A DNA stretch of 64,000 nt. Source: Variibacter gotjawalensis. Its GTDB lineage: Bacteria > Pseudomonadota > Alphaproteobacteria > Rhizobiales > Xanthobacteraceae. Made by a program: the position numbers and the translations under genes. The notes under the pieces were generated by a model, which was not told where the DNA came from, searched no databases, and was given only the letters and a program-made list of their open reading frames with translations. Positions 17,332-26,781 of the stretch are shown one piece after another. Position 1 is the stretch's first letter; the number at the start of each line of letters is the position of its first letter. Where the stretch lies: positions 1,627,501-1,691,500 of the forward strand of contig NZ_AP014946.1 of the NCBI RefSeq assembly GCF_002355335.1, given 5' to 3'.

Positions 17332-17398
17332 GCTGGAACTTAAATTTCACGCCGCGCGTTGGGCGGGGCGGCTCACCTCATTGCGATAAGCCATTTCC

Positions 17399-18631
17399 AT
17401 GAATTCGATTCAGTCGCTCAACGGGCTCAATTTCTTCATGGCCGACGTGCGGGACGGCCTCGGGCCGTTCCTCGGCGTCTTCCTGCAGCAGAAGGGCTGG
17501 TCGCCCGCCGAGATCGGGCTCGTCATGACGCTCGGCGGCTATGCCGGGATGATCGCGACGACACCGCTCGGTGCTTTGGTCGATTCCACGACCGCGAAAC
17601 GCGCCATCATGGTGGTGGCGTCCATCGCGATCATCGTTGCGTCGATGATCACGCTGTTCGCGCCGACCTTTCCGGTCACGGTGGCGACGCAGGCCGTCAC
17701 CGGCATCGCGGGCGCGGTGGTCGTTCCGGCGATTGCGGGACTGACGCTCGGCCTCGTCAAGCAAACCGGTTTCGCGCACCAGCTCGGCCGCAACGAAGCC
17801 TTCAACCACGCCGGCAACGTTTTCGCGGCAGTCGCGGGCGGCGCCGCCGGATATTTTTTCGGGCTCGCCGCTATCTTCTACTTCATGGCCGGCATGGCCT
17901 TCTTCGCGATCATCGCCGTGCTGACGATCAAGCCTGAGGACATCGATCACGTCGCGGCGCGTGGCGCGGCCGAAAAGGCCGAGGGCGACACCTCCGACAC
18001 CGGACAGGCGACGAGCTACGCGGCACTGCTGACCAATGCGCCGCTCATCATCCTCGCCGTGACGTTGATGCTCTTTCATCTCGGCAACGCCGCGATGCTG
18101 CCGCTTCTCGGCCAGGCGCTGGTCGCGCGCGGCGCCGGTGACCCGAGTGCGTTCACGGCCGCGACGGTGGTCGTCGCGCAGCTGACGATGATTCCGATGG
18201 CGTTGCTCGCCGCACGCCTTGCGGAAACGCGCGGTTACTGGATCGTCTTTGTGCTTGCACTGGCGTCGCTGCCGCTGCGCGGCGTGCTTGCCGCGACGAT
18301 CTCGGACTCGTGGGGCTTGATACCCGTCCAGATGCTCGACGGTGTCGGTGCCGGATTGCTCGGCGTTGCGACGCCCGGTCTCACCGCGCGCATTCTCAAA
18401 GGCACCGGCAACGTCAATGTCGGGCTCGGCGCCGTGATGACGATGCAAGGTGTCGGCGCCGCGACCAGCCCGGCCTTCGCGGGCTTCATCGCGGAGCGCG
18501 TGAATTATGCGACTGCGTTCTTTGCGCTCGCCGCCATCGCGGCACTCGCGCTGATCCTATGGATCGGCGCGACGCGCATCGTCGGCCCGGCCTGCGGTGG
18601 CGCGGCCAAAGCCGCGCCGGCAGCGGCCTAG
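17399..18631 (+). CDS. MFS transporter
   Basis: A 410-residue protein with about twelve membrane helices. The N terminus LNFFMADVRDGLGPFLGVFL and the GYAGMIATTPLGALVDSTTAKR loop (the MFS motif-A position between helices 2 and 3) match a subgroup of major-facilitator proteins annotated only as MFS transporters. The second half has the equivalent GVATPGLTARIL and AATSPAFAGF segments. The substrate is unknown. The 3' end overlaps the convergent FAH gene by 4 nt. Confidence 0.9.
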   Translation: MNSIQSLNGLNFFMADVRDGLGPFLGVFLQQKGWSPAEIGLVMTLGGYAGMIATTPLGALVDSTTAKRAIMVVASIAIIVASMITLFAPTFPVTVATQAVTGIAGAVVVPAIAGLTLGLVKQTGFAHQLGRNEAFNHAGNVFAAVAGGAAGYFFGLAAIFYFMAGMAFFAIIAVLTIKPEDIDHVAARGAAEKAEGDTSDTGQATSYAALLTNAPLIILAVTLMLFHLGNAAMLPLLGQALVARGAGDPSAFTAATVVVAQLTMIPMALLAARLAETRGYWIVFVLALASLPLRGVLAATISDSWGLIPVQMLDGVGAGLLGVATPGLTARILKGTGNVNVGLGAVMTMQGVGAATSPAFAGFIAERVNYATAFFALAAIAALALILWIGATRIVGPACGGAAKAAPAAA

Positions 18632-19488
18632 ACCTCGTCGACGACCGGATTGCGCAGAACGCCGACGCCCTCGATATCGATCTCGACGGTGTCGCCGCCC
18701 TTCATCCACACCGGCGGCTTGCGCGCATGGCCAACGCCAGACGGCGTGCCGGTGACGATGAGATCGCCGGGCTCGAGCGTCATGCCTTGCGTCACGTCGA
18801 CGATCGTTTCGATGATCGGGAACATCATGTTCGACGTGTTGTCGGACTGCATGACGTTGCCGTTGAGACGCGTCTCGATCTTGAGGCCCTTGGCGCCGGG
18901 CGGCAGCTCGTCGGCGGAAACGAACCAAGGGCCGAAGCCGCCGGTTTTGTCAAAATTCTTGCCGTAGTCCCACTGCGACGTGCGGCGCTGGAATTCGCGC
19001 ACAGAGCCGTCGTTGAAGCACGAGTAACCCGCAACGCAGGACAGCGCATTCGACTTTGTCGCATGGCGCATGCGCTTGCCGACGACGAGCACCAGCTCGC
19101 ATTCGTAGTCGAGCGTGACGGACGCCTGCGGGCGCACGATCGGCGCTTCGTGTGCCGTCAACGATGTCGTGACGCGCAGGAAAATCGACGGATGCTGCGG
19201 CCGCTGATGGCCGCCTTCCTTCGCATGCTCCAAATAATTGAGGCCGAGGCAGATGATCTTGCCGGGCTTCGCCACCGGCAGCGCATACTTGATGCCGGCG
19301 AGCGGACGGCGCGCGCTTGCGGGAGCGTTCTTCGCAACGTCGCCAAGGCGCCCCATATCGCCGGCCGCGAGAATTGCCGGAAAGTCGTCCGGCACGCGCG
19401 AGTCCGCGGCCTGGAGATCGACGACTTGGTCGCCTTCGATGATGCCGAGATGGCGCGCGCCGTTCTCAACGAACGCTACGATTTTCAT
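18628..19488 (-). CDS. Fumarylacetoacetate hydrolase family protein
   Basis: A 286-residue FAH-superfamily enzyme. The N-terminal domain (MKIVAFVENGARHLGIIEGD) is followed by the catalytic FAH fold. The metal-ligand acidic residues are visible in LDYECELVLVVGKR, and the C-terminal block is LIVTGTPSGVGHARKPPVW. Family members hydrolyse or decarboxylate beta-diketo acids, as in 2-hydroxyhepta-2,4-diene-1,7-dioate isomerase, ureidoglycolate lyase and acylpyruvase. The substrate is not resolvable from sequence. The start is ATG 19488. Monocistronic or followed only by the convergent MFS gene. Confidence 0.92.
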   Translation of the reverse strand: MKIVAFVENGARHLGIIEGDQVVDLQAADSRVPDDFPAILAAGDMGRLGDVAKNAPASARRPLAGIKYALPVAKPGKIICLGLNYLEHAKEGGHQRPQHPSIFLRVTTSLTAHEAPIVRPQASVTLDYECELVLVVGKRMRHATKSNALSCVAGYSCFNDGSVREFQRRTSQWDYGKNFDKTGGFGPWFVSADELPPGAKGLKIETRLNGNVMQSDNTSNMMFPIIETIVDVTQGMTLEPGDLIVTGTPSGVGHARKPPVWMKGGDTVEIDIEGVGVLRNPVVDEV

Positions 19489-19524
19489 GGGACGTTTCCT
19501 TCTTCTTGTTGTTTTTGGTCCGGA

Positions 19525-20100
19525 TTATTTCTTGGAGGCTTTGTCCATGTGCTCGGCCGGGGATTTATCGCCCGCGCTCAAGCGATCGGACATGGCGAGC
19601 ACCAACATCGAGATGACGAAGACGATGTGAATACCGACCAGCCAACCGAGCTTGGTGTTGTCGCCGCCGTATTTGTCGATGTTCATGAAAGCCTTCAGCA
19701 CCTGGATCGCTGAGATCGCGACGATCGACGTGATGAGCTTCTGCTTGAGACCCGAGAAGTCGACCTTGGTCATCCAATCCGGGCGGTCGTGATCGCCCGT
19801 GTTGATCTTAGAGACGAAATTCTCGTAGCCCGAGAAGATCACGATGAGCACGAGATTGCCCGTGAAGGCGAGATCGATCAGCGTCAGCACTGCGAGGATG
19901 ACGTCCGAGTCCGTCATGCCGTTGATGTTGACGATGTAGCCGAACAGCAGCGCGGCGAATTTGATGAACAGCAGGAACAGCGTCGCGATTAACCCGACAT
20001 AGAACGGCGCCATTAACCAGCGGCTGTTGAAGATCAGCACCTCGATGATGGTCTCGGCGAGAGGCGCCTTCTCCTCGGTTTTCGGCTTGGATGTTGGCAC
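19525..20100 (-). CDS. UPF0114 (YqhA) family membrane protein
   Basis: A 191-residue protein with four membrane helices, matching UPF0114/YqhA. Seen: FNSRWLMAPFYVGLIATLFL, TLIDLAFTGNLVLIVIFSGYENFVSK split over helix 3, and KLITSIVAISAIQVLKAFMN. Function of the family is unknown. The C terminus is a Lys/Asp-rich tail. The start is GTG 20100. The gene is 36 nt upstream of the FAH gene on the same strand, so the two could be one transcript. Confidence 0.9.
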   Translation of the reverse strand: MPTSKPKTEEKAPLAETIIEVLIFNSRWLMAPFYVGLIATLFLLFIKFAALLFGYIVNINGMTDSDVILAVLTLIDLAFTGNLVLIVIFSGYENFVSKINTGDHDRPDWMTKVDFSGLKQKLITSIVAISAIQVLKAFMNIDKYGGDNTKLGWLVGIHIVFVISMLVLAMSDRLSAGDKSPAEHMDKASKK

Positions 20101-20167
20101 AGCTGGTCCCCGGTTGTTGCCGTCTCACATGCCACAGGCGAGCGTGATGGGGTAGAGCCCCGCGCAA

Positions 20168-20196
20168 CGAAAATGGCCGCCCTCCCGGGCGGCCAC
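20168..20196 (-). terminator. Rho-independent terminator for msrA
   Basis: On the minus strand TGGCCGCCC, loop GGGA, GGGCGGCCA, then a TTTTC tract. A 9-bp perfect stem lies 44 nt after the msrA stop. Confidence 0.85.
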
Positions 20197-20239
20197 GTTC
20201 ATTGGCGTAAGATAAGCTCAGCTCGCTTTGGCGAGCCCG

Positions 20240-20896
20240 TCAGCTGGCTTTAGCCAGCCCGATCGGACAAACCGCGCCGGTGCCGCCGAGACCGCAATAG
20301 CCGCGCGGATTCTTCGCCAGATACTGCTGGTGATAATCTTCCGCGAAGTAGAACTTCGGCGCGTCGATGATCTCGGTGGTGATGGCGCCATAGCGGCGTT
20401 CGGTCAGCACCTTTTGGAACACGGCCTTAGAAGCTTCGGCGGCGGCCTTCTGCTCCGGCGAGAATGTATAGATGCCCGAGCGATACTGCGTGCCGACGTC
20501 GTTGCCCTGACGCATGCCTTGCGTCGGGTCGTGGTTTTCCCAGAAAGTCTTGAGCAGCCGCTCGTAGGAAATCGTCTTCGGATCGAACACGACGAAGACG
20601 ACTTCGTTGTGCCCGGTCATGCCGCTGCAGACTTCCTCGTAAGTCGGGTTCGGCGTCGAGCCGGCCGCATAGCCGACGGCCGTGATGAAGATGCCGTCGC
20701 CGAGTTCCCAGTATTTCCGCTCCGCGCCCCAGAAGCAGCCGAAGCCGAACATCGCCATCTCGCTGCCTTCGGGATACGGCCCCTTTAGCGGATTGCCGTT
20801 GATGTCGTGGATCTCGGCGGTCGGGATCGGATTGGCGCGGCCTGGCAGGGCTTCGTTCGCGCTCGGGATCGAGGAGGATTTCTTGAAGAAGAACAT
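20240..20896 (-). CDS. msrA: Peptide-methionine (S)-S-oxide reductase MsrA
   Basis: A 218-residue enzyme that repairs oxidised methionine in proteins or free methionine sulfoxide, using thioredoxin. The active-site Cys lies in [16 protein letters not shown] near residue 53. [26 protein letters not shown] is the conserved substrate block. The C-terminal [14 protein letters not shown] supplies resolving cysteines. Full length, ATG start. A nearly duplicated short palindrome, AGCTCGCTTTGGCGAGC beside AGCTGGCTTTAGCCAGC, covers the stop codon. Confidence 0.97.
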   Translation of the reverse strand: MFFFKKSSSIPSANEALPGRANPIPTAEIHDINGNPLKGPYPEGSEMAMFGFGCFWGAERKYWELGDGIFITAVGYAAGSTPNPTYEEVCSGMTGHNEVVFVVFDPKTISYERLLKTFWENHDPTQGMRQGNDVGTQYRSGIYTFSPEQKAAAEASKAVFQKVLTERRYGAITTEIIDAPKFYFAEDYHQQYLAKNPRGYCGLGGTGAVCPIGLAKAS

Positions 20897-20966
20897 AACG
20901 CCTCCGTTCTATGGGTTGGCCCTAATATAGGGGCCGCGAAGGCAATACGCACGGGGAGGGATTTTG

Positions 20967-21293
20967 TTACTCCCGCGCGTAGCCGATCAGCGGTTTCGGC
21001 TTGCGGCCGAGCAGCAACAACAGCGCGCCCAGAATGCCGAGCAGGAGCGAGGCCGGCGCCTTGAAGAAATACGCATTCACCAGCTCGAGCGCGGAGGCGG
21101 GGAGATTGGCCTTCAGCTTGGCCTGCATGGCTTCGAGACTGGACGGGTGGACGTTCGTCCACGTCACGTCGACCGGCGTAATCATCACGGTCGTGCCCGC
21201 GAGCGTCTTGGTGCCGTCGTAGATCAAGGCGACGAACGCCGCCACCAAGAGGACGAAGCCGACGACGCGGAAGATGAAGCGGATCAGGCCCAT
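20967..21293 (-). CDS. Membrane protein of unknown function, 108 aa
   Basis: Two membrane helices: residues 4-25 (IRFIFRVVGFVLLVAAFVAL) and 78-96 (SLLLGILGALLLLLG). Between them is an extracytoplasmic segment of about 50 residues containing VTWTNVHPSSLEAMQAKL. Similar short proteins occur in Rhizobiales and are unnamed or given unsupported names. I do not recognise a function. It is 15 nt downstream of efp's neighbour position on the same strand, and the two may share a transcript with efp first. Confidence 0.75.
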   Translation of the reverse strand: MGLIRFIFRVVGFVLLVAAFVALIYDGTKTLAGTTVMITPVDVTWTNVHPSSLEAMQAKLKANLPASALELVNAYFFKAPASLLLGILGALLLLLGRKPKPLIGYARE

Positions 21294-21308
21294 CGGCTCG
21301 CAATCTGG

Positions 21309-21875
21309 TTAGTCTTTGGCGCGCTCGACGTAGGAACCGTCCACCGTCATGACGACGATCCGGGTGCCCGGCGCGATGTGCGGCGGAACGTTCGTGCGCA
21401 CGCCGTTCGACAGCATCGCGGGCTTGTAGGACGACGATGCCGTCTGGCCCTTCAGCGCCGGCTCTGTGTCGGTAACTTCGAGCGTCACACGCGCCGGCAG
21501 TTCGATGCCGACCGCATTGCCTTCGTGCATCGACAGAATGACCTTCATTTCCGGCGCGAGATACGCGGCCTGCTCGCCGATGAGGTCTTCCTGCACCGTG
21601 ATCTGGTCGTAGTTCTCGATGTTCATGAAGTGATAGCCTTCGCCATCGTTGTACAGGAACGTGTGGTCACGATCCTCGACGGTGGCGCGCTCGACCATTT
21701 CGGTCGTGCGGTAGCGTTCCGAGACCTTCACGCCGTCCGACAGGCGTCGCATGTCGAGCTGCGTGACCGGCGTGCCCTTACCCGGATGGATATTGTTGGC
21801 GACGAGGATCGCGTAGAGCCGACCGTCGATGTCGACGATGTTGTTCTTGCGGAGCGAAGAGGCGATGACTTTCAC
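21309..21875 (-). CDS. efp: Elongation factor P
   Basis: A 188-residue translation factor that relieves ribosome stalling at polyproline stretches. Three OB/KOW domains are complete, ending [20 protein letters not shown]. The modification loop reads NIHPGKGTP with Lys33 at the tip, the residue that EpmA beta-lysylates. The start is GTG 21875. The reading frame is open far upstream across the divergent gene, but the family N terminus ([18 protein letters not shown]) begins at this GTG and gives the exact family length. It is divergent from epmA-epmB, which encode its modification enzymes. Confidence 0.97.
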   Translation of the reverse strand: MKVIASSLRKNNIVDIDGRLYAILVANNIHPGKGTPVTQLDMRRLSDGVKVSERYRTTEMVERATVEDRDHTFLYNDGEGYHFMNIENYDQITVQEDLIGEQAAYLAPEMKVILSMHEGNAVGIELPARVTLEVTDTEPALKGQTASSSYKPAMLSNGVRTNVPPHIAPGTRIVVMTVDGSYVERAKD

Positions 21876-21980
21876 GGAATGCCTTGGCGGTTGCTGCAGC
21901 CGTGAAGGCCGCGGTTGATTTGGCGCGCAACATAACGATTGTGTGGCTGTTCGCCAGCCCTTTCCTTGCCGGAGAAAAGC

Positions 21981-23021
21981 GTGACAGAAGCCTCGCCCTG
22001 GTGGTCCCCGCATGTCCACGCCGACCGCCGGCCGTTTTTGGCTGCGCGCGGGCGCATCAAAGCAGCACTCCGGCAGTTTTTCTGGGCGGACGGCTTCACC
22101 GAGGTTGAGGGCGGTATCCTCCAGCGTTCTCCCGGCAATGAGGCGCACCTGCACGGGTTTGCTACCGAAAAGCTTGGGCCGGATGGTCAAGCGGAGCGGC
22201 TGTATCTGCGTACCTCGCCGGAATTCGCCTGCAAGAAGCTGCTCGCGGCGGGAGAAAAGCGGATCTTCGACTTCGCCCGGGTCTTTCGCAATCGCGAGCG
22301 GGGAGCGCTGCATCACCCCGAATTCACGATGCTGGAATGGTACCGCGCCGGCGAGACATACGAGGCGCTGATGACGGACTGCACCGCTTTGCTTCGTTTG
22401 GCGGCGGAGGCGGCCGGGACGAAGTCGTTCAGCTGGCGGGGTTTGGCGGCGGACCCTCTTGCCGAGCCGGAGCGCGTGACGCTGGCCGAAGCGTTCGATC
22501 GTTACGCCGGCATCGATCTGCTCGCGGCCGTGAGCCCCGATGCGACAGATCGCGATGCGCTGGCTGCATCCGCGAATGCGCGCGGCATCCGCGTCGCCGC
22601 CGACGACACCTGGGCGGATGTCTTCAGCCGCGTGCTGGTCGAGAAGATCGAGCCAAAGCTTGGCATCGGCCGCGCCACGATCCTCTGCGAATACCCTGTT
22701 TCCGAGGCAGCGCTCGCGCGCCCCAGCCCGCGCGATCCGCGCGTCGCCGAGCGGTTCGAGCTCTATGTCTGCGGCGTCGAACTCGCCAACGCGTTCGGCG
22801 AATTGACCGACCCGGCCGAGCAGCGACGCCGCTTCATCGCCGAGATGGACGAGAAAGAGCGTGTCTACGGCGAGCGTTACCCGATCGACGAGGATTTCAT
22901 TGCAGCGCTGGGCTCGATGCCGCAGGCGTCCGGCAGCGCGCTCGGCTTTGACCGCTTGGTCATGCTCGCGGCCGGCGCGACCGACATCGAGCAGGTGATC
23001 TGGACACCCGTGGTCCGGTGA
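21981..23021 (+). CDS. epmA: EF-P beta-lysine ligase EpmA (PoxA/GenX)
   Basis: A 346-residue class II lysyl-tRNA-synthetase-like enzyme without the anticodon-binding domain. It adenylates (R)-beta-lysine and attaches it to EF-P Lys33. Motif 2 is [20 protein letters not shown]. Motif 3 is [34 protein letters not shown] is also conserved. Length and lack of an OB domain separate it from LysS. GTG 21981 has a GGAGAAA ribosome site. It lies 16 nt upstream of epmB and 105 nt from divergent efp. Confidence 0.95.
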   Translation: MTEASPWWSPHVHADRRPFLAARGRIKAALRQFFWADGFTEVEGGILQRSPGNEAHLHGFATEKLGPDGQAERLYLRTSPEFACKKLLAAGEKRIFDFARVFRNRERGALHHPEFTMLEWYRAGETYEALMTDCTALLRLAAEAAGTKSFSWRGLAADPLAEPERVTLAEAFDRYAGIDLLAAVSPDATDRDALAASANARGIRVAADDTWADVFSRVLVEKIEPKLGIGRATILCEYPVSEAALARPSPRDPRVAERFELYVCGVELANAFGELTDPAEQRRRFIAEMDEKERVYGERYPIDEDFIAALGSMPQASGSALGFDRLVMLAAGATDIEQVIWTPVVR

Positions 23022-23036
23022 CTTAAACCCCCGCCG

Positions 23037-24086
23037 ATGCACGACATTGCCGAGAAGACGTTGCGATCAGCCGATGAGCTGGTCTCGTCCGGCCTTGCGC
23101 CGCGCGAGCGGCGCGACGATCTCGCGCGCGTCGGCGAGCGTTACGCGGCGGCGATTACCCCGGCGATGACGGAGCTGATTGATCGTACTGACGCGGCCGA
23201 CCCGATCGCGCGCCAGTTCGTGCCGGACTTCGCCGAACTCACCATCACGGACGACGAACACGCCGACCCGATCGGCGACGACGCGCACACGCCCGTCAAA
23301 GGCATCGTACACCGCTATCCGGATCGCGTGCTGCTCAAGCTCGTCAACGTCTGCGCGGTCTATTGCCGCTTTTGCTTCCGTCGCGAGATGGTCGGGCCCG
23401 GCAAGAAAGCGCTGAGCGACAGCGAGATCTCGGCCGCGCTCGATTATGTGCGCGCACGTCCCGAGATCTGGGAAGTGATACTCACCGGCGGCGATCCGCT
23501 CGTGATGGCGCCGCGGCGCCTTGCCGCCGTGATCAAGCAAATCGCCGCGATACCTCATGTGAAGATCGTCCGCCTTCACACGCGCATACCTTCCGTCGCG
23601 CCCGAACGCGTCACGCCCGCCATGGTGCGGGCGCTGAAAGCACCGGGCGCCACGACGTACTTGGTGCTGCACGCCAATCACGCCAGAGAGTTAACCGAGC
23701 CAGCGCGAGGCGCCCTCGGCCGCCTGGCAGACGCCGGAATCCCGCTGCTGAGCCAGTCGGTCCTGCTGCGCGGTGTGAACGATTCCGTGGAGGTTTTGGC
23801 CGATTTGATGCGGGCTTTCGTCGAATCCCGGGTCAAACCCTATTATTTGCACCACCCCGATCTGGCACCCGGCACCGGGCACTTCCGTATCACGATAAAA
23901 GAGGGCCAGGAGCTGGTCCGGCAGCTTCACGGACGCGTGTCCGGACTATGCCAGCCGACCTATGTGCTTGACATTCCGGGTGGTTTCGGGAAATCACCTA
24001 TTGGACCGTCTTACCTCGACGAGGCCGGGGCGGTTCAAACTGTGAAAGACTATCAGGGGCAATCGCACCCTTACTCGAAAGTCTAA
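23037..24086 (+). CDS. epmB: EF-P (R)-beta-lysine 2,3-aminomutase EpmB
   Basis: A 349-residue radical-SAM, PLP-dependent aminomutase that converts L-alpha-lysine to (R)-beta-lysine for EpmA. The radical-SAM cysteines are C106, C110 and C113 in [26 protein letters not shown] and the C-terminal [13 protein letters not shown] and [16 protein letters not shown] blocks match the KamA/EpmB family. The length fits EpmB, since clostridial KamA is longer. The gene is immediately after epmA, so the efp-epmA-epmB set is complete here. Confidence 0.95.
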   Translation: MHDIAEKTLRSADELVSSGLAPRERRDDLARVGERYAAAITPAMTELIDRTDAADPIARQFVPDFAELTITDDEHADPIGDDAHTPVKGIVHRYPDRVLLKLVNVCAVYCRFCFRREMVGPGKKALSDSEISAALDYVRARPEIWEVILTGGDPLVMAPRRLAAVIKQIAAIPHVKIVRLHTRIPSVAPERVTPAMVRALKAPGATTYLVLHANHARELTEPARGALGRLADAGIPLLSQSVLLRGVNDSVEVLADLMRAFVESRVKPYYLHHPDLAPGTGHFRITIKEGQELVRQLHGRVSGLCQPTYVLDIPGGFGKSPIGPSYLDEAGAVQTVKDYQGQSHPYSKV

Positions 24087-24118
24087 GTCACAGAAGTTTT
24101 AAATGCCGCGTTCTCGCC

Positions 24119-24134
24119 AAGTTGACGTCAACTT
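24119..24134. promoter_or_regulatory. 16-bp perfect palindrome upstream of a secreted-protein gene
   Basis: AAGTTGACGTCAACTT is fully self-complementary. It lies 44 nt before the ATG at 24179 and 32 nt after the epmB stop. A dimeric regulator site is plausible; the binding protein is unknown. Confidence 0.5.
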
Positions 24135-24178
24135 TGAAGCGCTGGATGCTGGTGGGTGTATCGCGTACGAGGGGACCA

Positions 24179-25144
24179 ATGCTTCGTGTCCGACAAGGGA
24201 CCGTCAAGCTAGGCTTTCGATCTTTGATTTTGGCGGGGGCGCTGGCCGTGGCTGCGCTCGTCGGCGTGCGCTCTGCTGCCGCCTGTGACGGCCGTATCGT
24301 CGGCTCCTGCAAAGACTACGCAATCACCCACTCGGAAAACGGTCAGTCCATCGGGACTCCGGACGCTACGTCGGCGCGTCGTTCGCGCCGCGGCTTCAGC
24401 CGCCGCAGCTATTCGCGTCGCGGCAGTTTCCGCACGACTCGCGCCGAACGCCGCAAGGCGCGCGCCGAGCAGCGTGAGGCACGCCGCCAGGCCCGCAACG
24501 AAGCGCGCAGCGCTGCGTCGAACGATACCGATACGCCGACACCGCGCGCCCGTCCGCGCCGCGGCACCGACGCAGCCGGCTTCCAGCGCGTCCACGGCGT
24601 CAGCCAGGAAACTCTGCTGTTCCTCCCCAACACGCCGAAGATCGGCTCGAGCTTCGTGCCGTCCGCGCCGCGCGTCGTCGACTCGCCGGCCGCTATCTCC
24701 GCGCTGCCGTTGCCGACGACGACCGAAGACGCCGTGATGTCGACCTTCGGCGGCACGAATACGCCGGCAGAGTCTGCTGCCACCGCCGCCTCGGCAAATC
24801 CCGCGACTGCTGCCGCACCGACACCGCCTGCCGCAACGCCGCCCGCCGCGACTGCAGCCGTCGCCAGCACGCCGGTGCAGACAAAGGTTATCAAGGCGCC
24901 ACCGAGTCCTGCGCCGACCATGACGGCGGAACAGCGCGCCCGCGTCGCCGCGCAGATGACCGGCGGTCCGACGCCGAGCTCCAACACGGGCGCGGCTTAT
25001 GCGGCAACGCCCGACACCGTGGCAGCGCCCGCTGCCGCGACGCAATCGCCCTCCGGCGAAGGCTCCTCGTTCCTGCGTTACGCCATGCTTGCCGTTGCGG
25101 GCATCCTCGCCCTCGGCACCATGCTACGCCTCGCGATGAACTAA
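24179..25144 (+). CDS. Secreted or membrane-tethered Arg-rich protein of unknown function
   Basis: A 321-residue protein. A signal peptide (LGFRSLILAGALAVAALVG, cleavage near SAAACDG) leads to a short Cys-containing segment (CDGRIVGSCKDYAI). An Arg/Ser/Ala-rich region at about residues 65-125 (RRGFSRRSYSRRG, RAERRKARAEQREARRQAR) is followed by a Pro/Ala/Thr-rich low-complexity stretch, and a membrane helix ends the chain (FLRYAMLAVAGILALGTML). Such basic coiled regions may contact DNA, LPS or peptidoglycan. ATG 24179 is preferred for its GAGGGG ribosome site; upstream starts lack one. I do not recognise a family. Confidence 0.7.
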   Translation: MLRVRQGTVKLGFRSLILAGALAVAALVGVRSAAACDGRIVGSCKDYAITHSENGQSIGTPDATSARRSRRGFSRRSYSRRGSFRTTRAERRKARAEQREARRQARNEARSAASNDTDTPTPRARPRRGTDAAGFQRVHGVSQETLLFLPNTPKIGSSFVPSAPRVVDSPAAISALPLPTTTEDAVMSTFGGTNTPAESAATAASANPATAAAPTPPAATPPAATAAVASTPVQTKVIKAPPSPAPTMTAEQRARVAAQMTGGPTPSSNTGAAYAATPDTVAAPAAATQSPSGEGSSFLRYAMLAVAGILALGTMLRLAMN

Positions 25145-25241
25145 CCGCGATTTCTGCGCACAATCTGATCTTTGCCAATTCGCCGCCAAGCGGCGGTCAT
25201 CTATTGTAGCCAGAATACTCAACAGATTCGGGAGACGTGAC

Positions 25242-25664
25242 GTGGACCTCATCAGATTGTTGGCCTGGGGCTATGCGGCCGCGCTCGCCTTCGTCATCGC
25301 GATCGGTTACGTGCCGGCTTTCATCGACCAAAACAATCTGATCTTCGGTCTCTTCGCCCGCACCTGGTACGGCGACGGCCTGCATCTCGTCTCGCTGATC
25401 TGGGCCGCGATTGCCGCGATGACATCGCGCAACGCTTCCGATCTTTTCTTCCGCCTGTTCGGCGTCATGTATTTCGCCGACGGCGTGCTCGGCCTGCTCA
25501 CCGGCAGCGGCTATCTCGACTTCGGCATCTTCATCGCGGGCGTGCGCGATCTGCCGCTCGCGACGCGCTTCTTCGCCAATGCGCCGCATCTCTTGCTCGG
25601 CGGTGTCGCTATCCTGATCGGCTTTGTTCTCTCACCGCGCGTTCCGCAAGTCCGTCATGCCTGA
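25242..25664 (+). CDS. Membrane protein of unknown function, 140 aa
   Basis: Four predicted membrane helices, with MDLIRLLAWGYAAALAFVIA at the N terminus and HLLLGGVAILIGFVL near the C terminus. FGVMYFADGVLGLLTGSG lies between helices 2 and 3. The start is GTG 25242, with GGAGACG about 6 nt upstream. The stop overlaps the start of the next gene by 8 nt, which suggests coupled translation of two proteins in one process. No family recognised. Confidence 0.75.
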   Translation: MDLIRLLAWGYAAALAFVIAIGYVPAFIDQNNLIFGLFARTWYGDGLHLVSLIWAAIAAMTSRNASDLFFRLFGVMYFADGVLGLLTGSGYLDFGIFIAGVRDLPLATRFFANAPHLLLGGVAILIGFVLSPRVPQVRHA

Positions 25665-26775
25665 GCCGAAAAAGAAGCGGCGCTGGTTGAAGCGCATCGC
25701 CATCGTCCTCGCGCTGATCGCGCTCGTCGGCATTGTCCCGGTCGCGCTCGTCGAGTCGCAATGCCGCACGCCGATCGCGGCGCAGCAGAGTGCGCAGCAA
25801 GGTTTGCGCACGCTGCCGCTGATCAAGGAAGCCGCGTATCCGCGCAACGAAGCGTGGACGTATTTCACCTTCCCCGAGTGGTACATCGTCTATTCGTTCG
25901 AGGACTTCGGCAAATTCCTCGACGGCAAGAGCGAGAGCAGCTTCCCGTATTTCCAGCACATCTCGGGTTTCTGGAAGAGCTTCTGCACGATCAATCGCAT
26001 CGGCGCCGGCCGGCACGAGCCGCTCGGCGAAGTGAAGACGATGGTCTACGTGATCGGCGTCAGCTACACGGCCGAACTCGCCGTCAAGGCTGCGTACGAG
26101 AACACGATCGGCCGGTTGTTCGAATGGATCCGCGGTTCGCAGCCGACGCCGGAGGACATCTACGCGCGCAAGGTCGCGCAGGAATACGCGGCGTTTCTCT
26201 ACACGGTGCCGTGGTACAAATTCCCGTTCGGCGAAAAGCTGAAAGGCTTGTGGTCACTCTCCGAAAAGACGCCGAGCCATCTGCGTTCGATCGAACGCAA
26301 GCTCGCGCTTTCGGCCGATTACGGCTTCAAGATCGGCTACGCGTGGCTGATCGCGAAGGCGCTCGACGCGTCGAGCGATCCGGCGCCGCAGGACATCATG
26401 GTGATCGTCGACAATCTTTCGCGCGACAGCTATCAGAAGGAGCAGCGCATCAAGCGCTGGCGTGCGCTCGACAGCGCGCATGAGCTGATCGTCATCCCGC
26501 GCTACAAGGCGTTCACCGATATCGTGAAGCAGCTCGGCCGCGACGGCGAGATTATCGCCGAGATCGGCGGCAACGACGATATTCTGATGACGGCCGTGCT
26601 GAAGGACGGCGCGGCACCGAAGGTGGAAGGCGTGCGCGAGCTATTCTCGCAGCCGCTCGTCTCCAAGCCCGGATTCCGCCGCGCCGGTTTCGATGTTAAA
26701 GTGCCGCAGATGGGCGAGGCCGTGCGCGAGTTCGAAAAGGCCGGCGCCGACGTCGAACACTTCTACGATTACTGA
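25657..26775 (+). CDS. Membrane-anchored protein of unknown function, 372 aa
   Basis: A basic N terminus (MPEPKKKRRWLKR) is followed by one membrane helix (residues 13-33, IAIVLALIALVGIVPVALV). A large, probably periplasmic, domain rich in aromatic residues follows (TYFTFPEWYIVYSFEDFGKF, KSFCTINRIGAGRHE, ALSADYGFKIGYAWLIAKA). There are no recognisable catalytic motifs. It overlaps the preceding four-helix protein gene by 8 nt and is 6 nt before the next gene. The three may be an operon that ends against the convergent FAD-oxidase gene. I do not recognise the family. Confidence 0.75.
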   Translation: MPEPKKKRRWLKRIAIVLALIALVGIVPVALVESQCRTPIAAQQSAQQGLRTLPLIKEAAYPRNEAWTYFTFPEWYIVYSFEDFGKFLDGKSESSFPYFQHISGFWKSFCTINRIGAGRHEPLGEVKTMVYVIGVSYTAELAVKAAYENTIGRLFEWIRGSQPTPEDIYARKVAQEYAAFLYTVPWYKFPFGEKLKGLWSLSEKTPSHLRSIERKLALSADYGFKIGYAWLIAKALDASSDPAPQDIMVIVDNLSRDSYQKEQRIKRWRALDSAHELIVIPRYKAFTDIVKQLGRDGEIIAEIGGNDDILMTAVLKDGAAPKVEGVRELFSQPLVSKPGFRRAGFDVKVPQMGEAVREFEKAGADVEHFYDY

Positions 26776-26781
26776 GGCGTG

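Noticed and set aside
21876-23042. Upstream extension of efp by almost 400 codons
   Set aside because: The extra part is antisense to epmA and has no domain. EF-P begins at the GTG at 21875 and is then exactly 188 residues.
24400-24520. Repetitive Arg-codon region as a CRISPR or tandem repeat array
   Set aside because: There is no regular spacer/repeat period; it is low-complexity coding sequence (RRxRAE-type).
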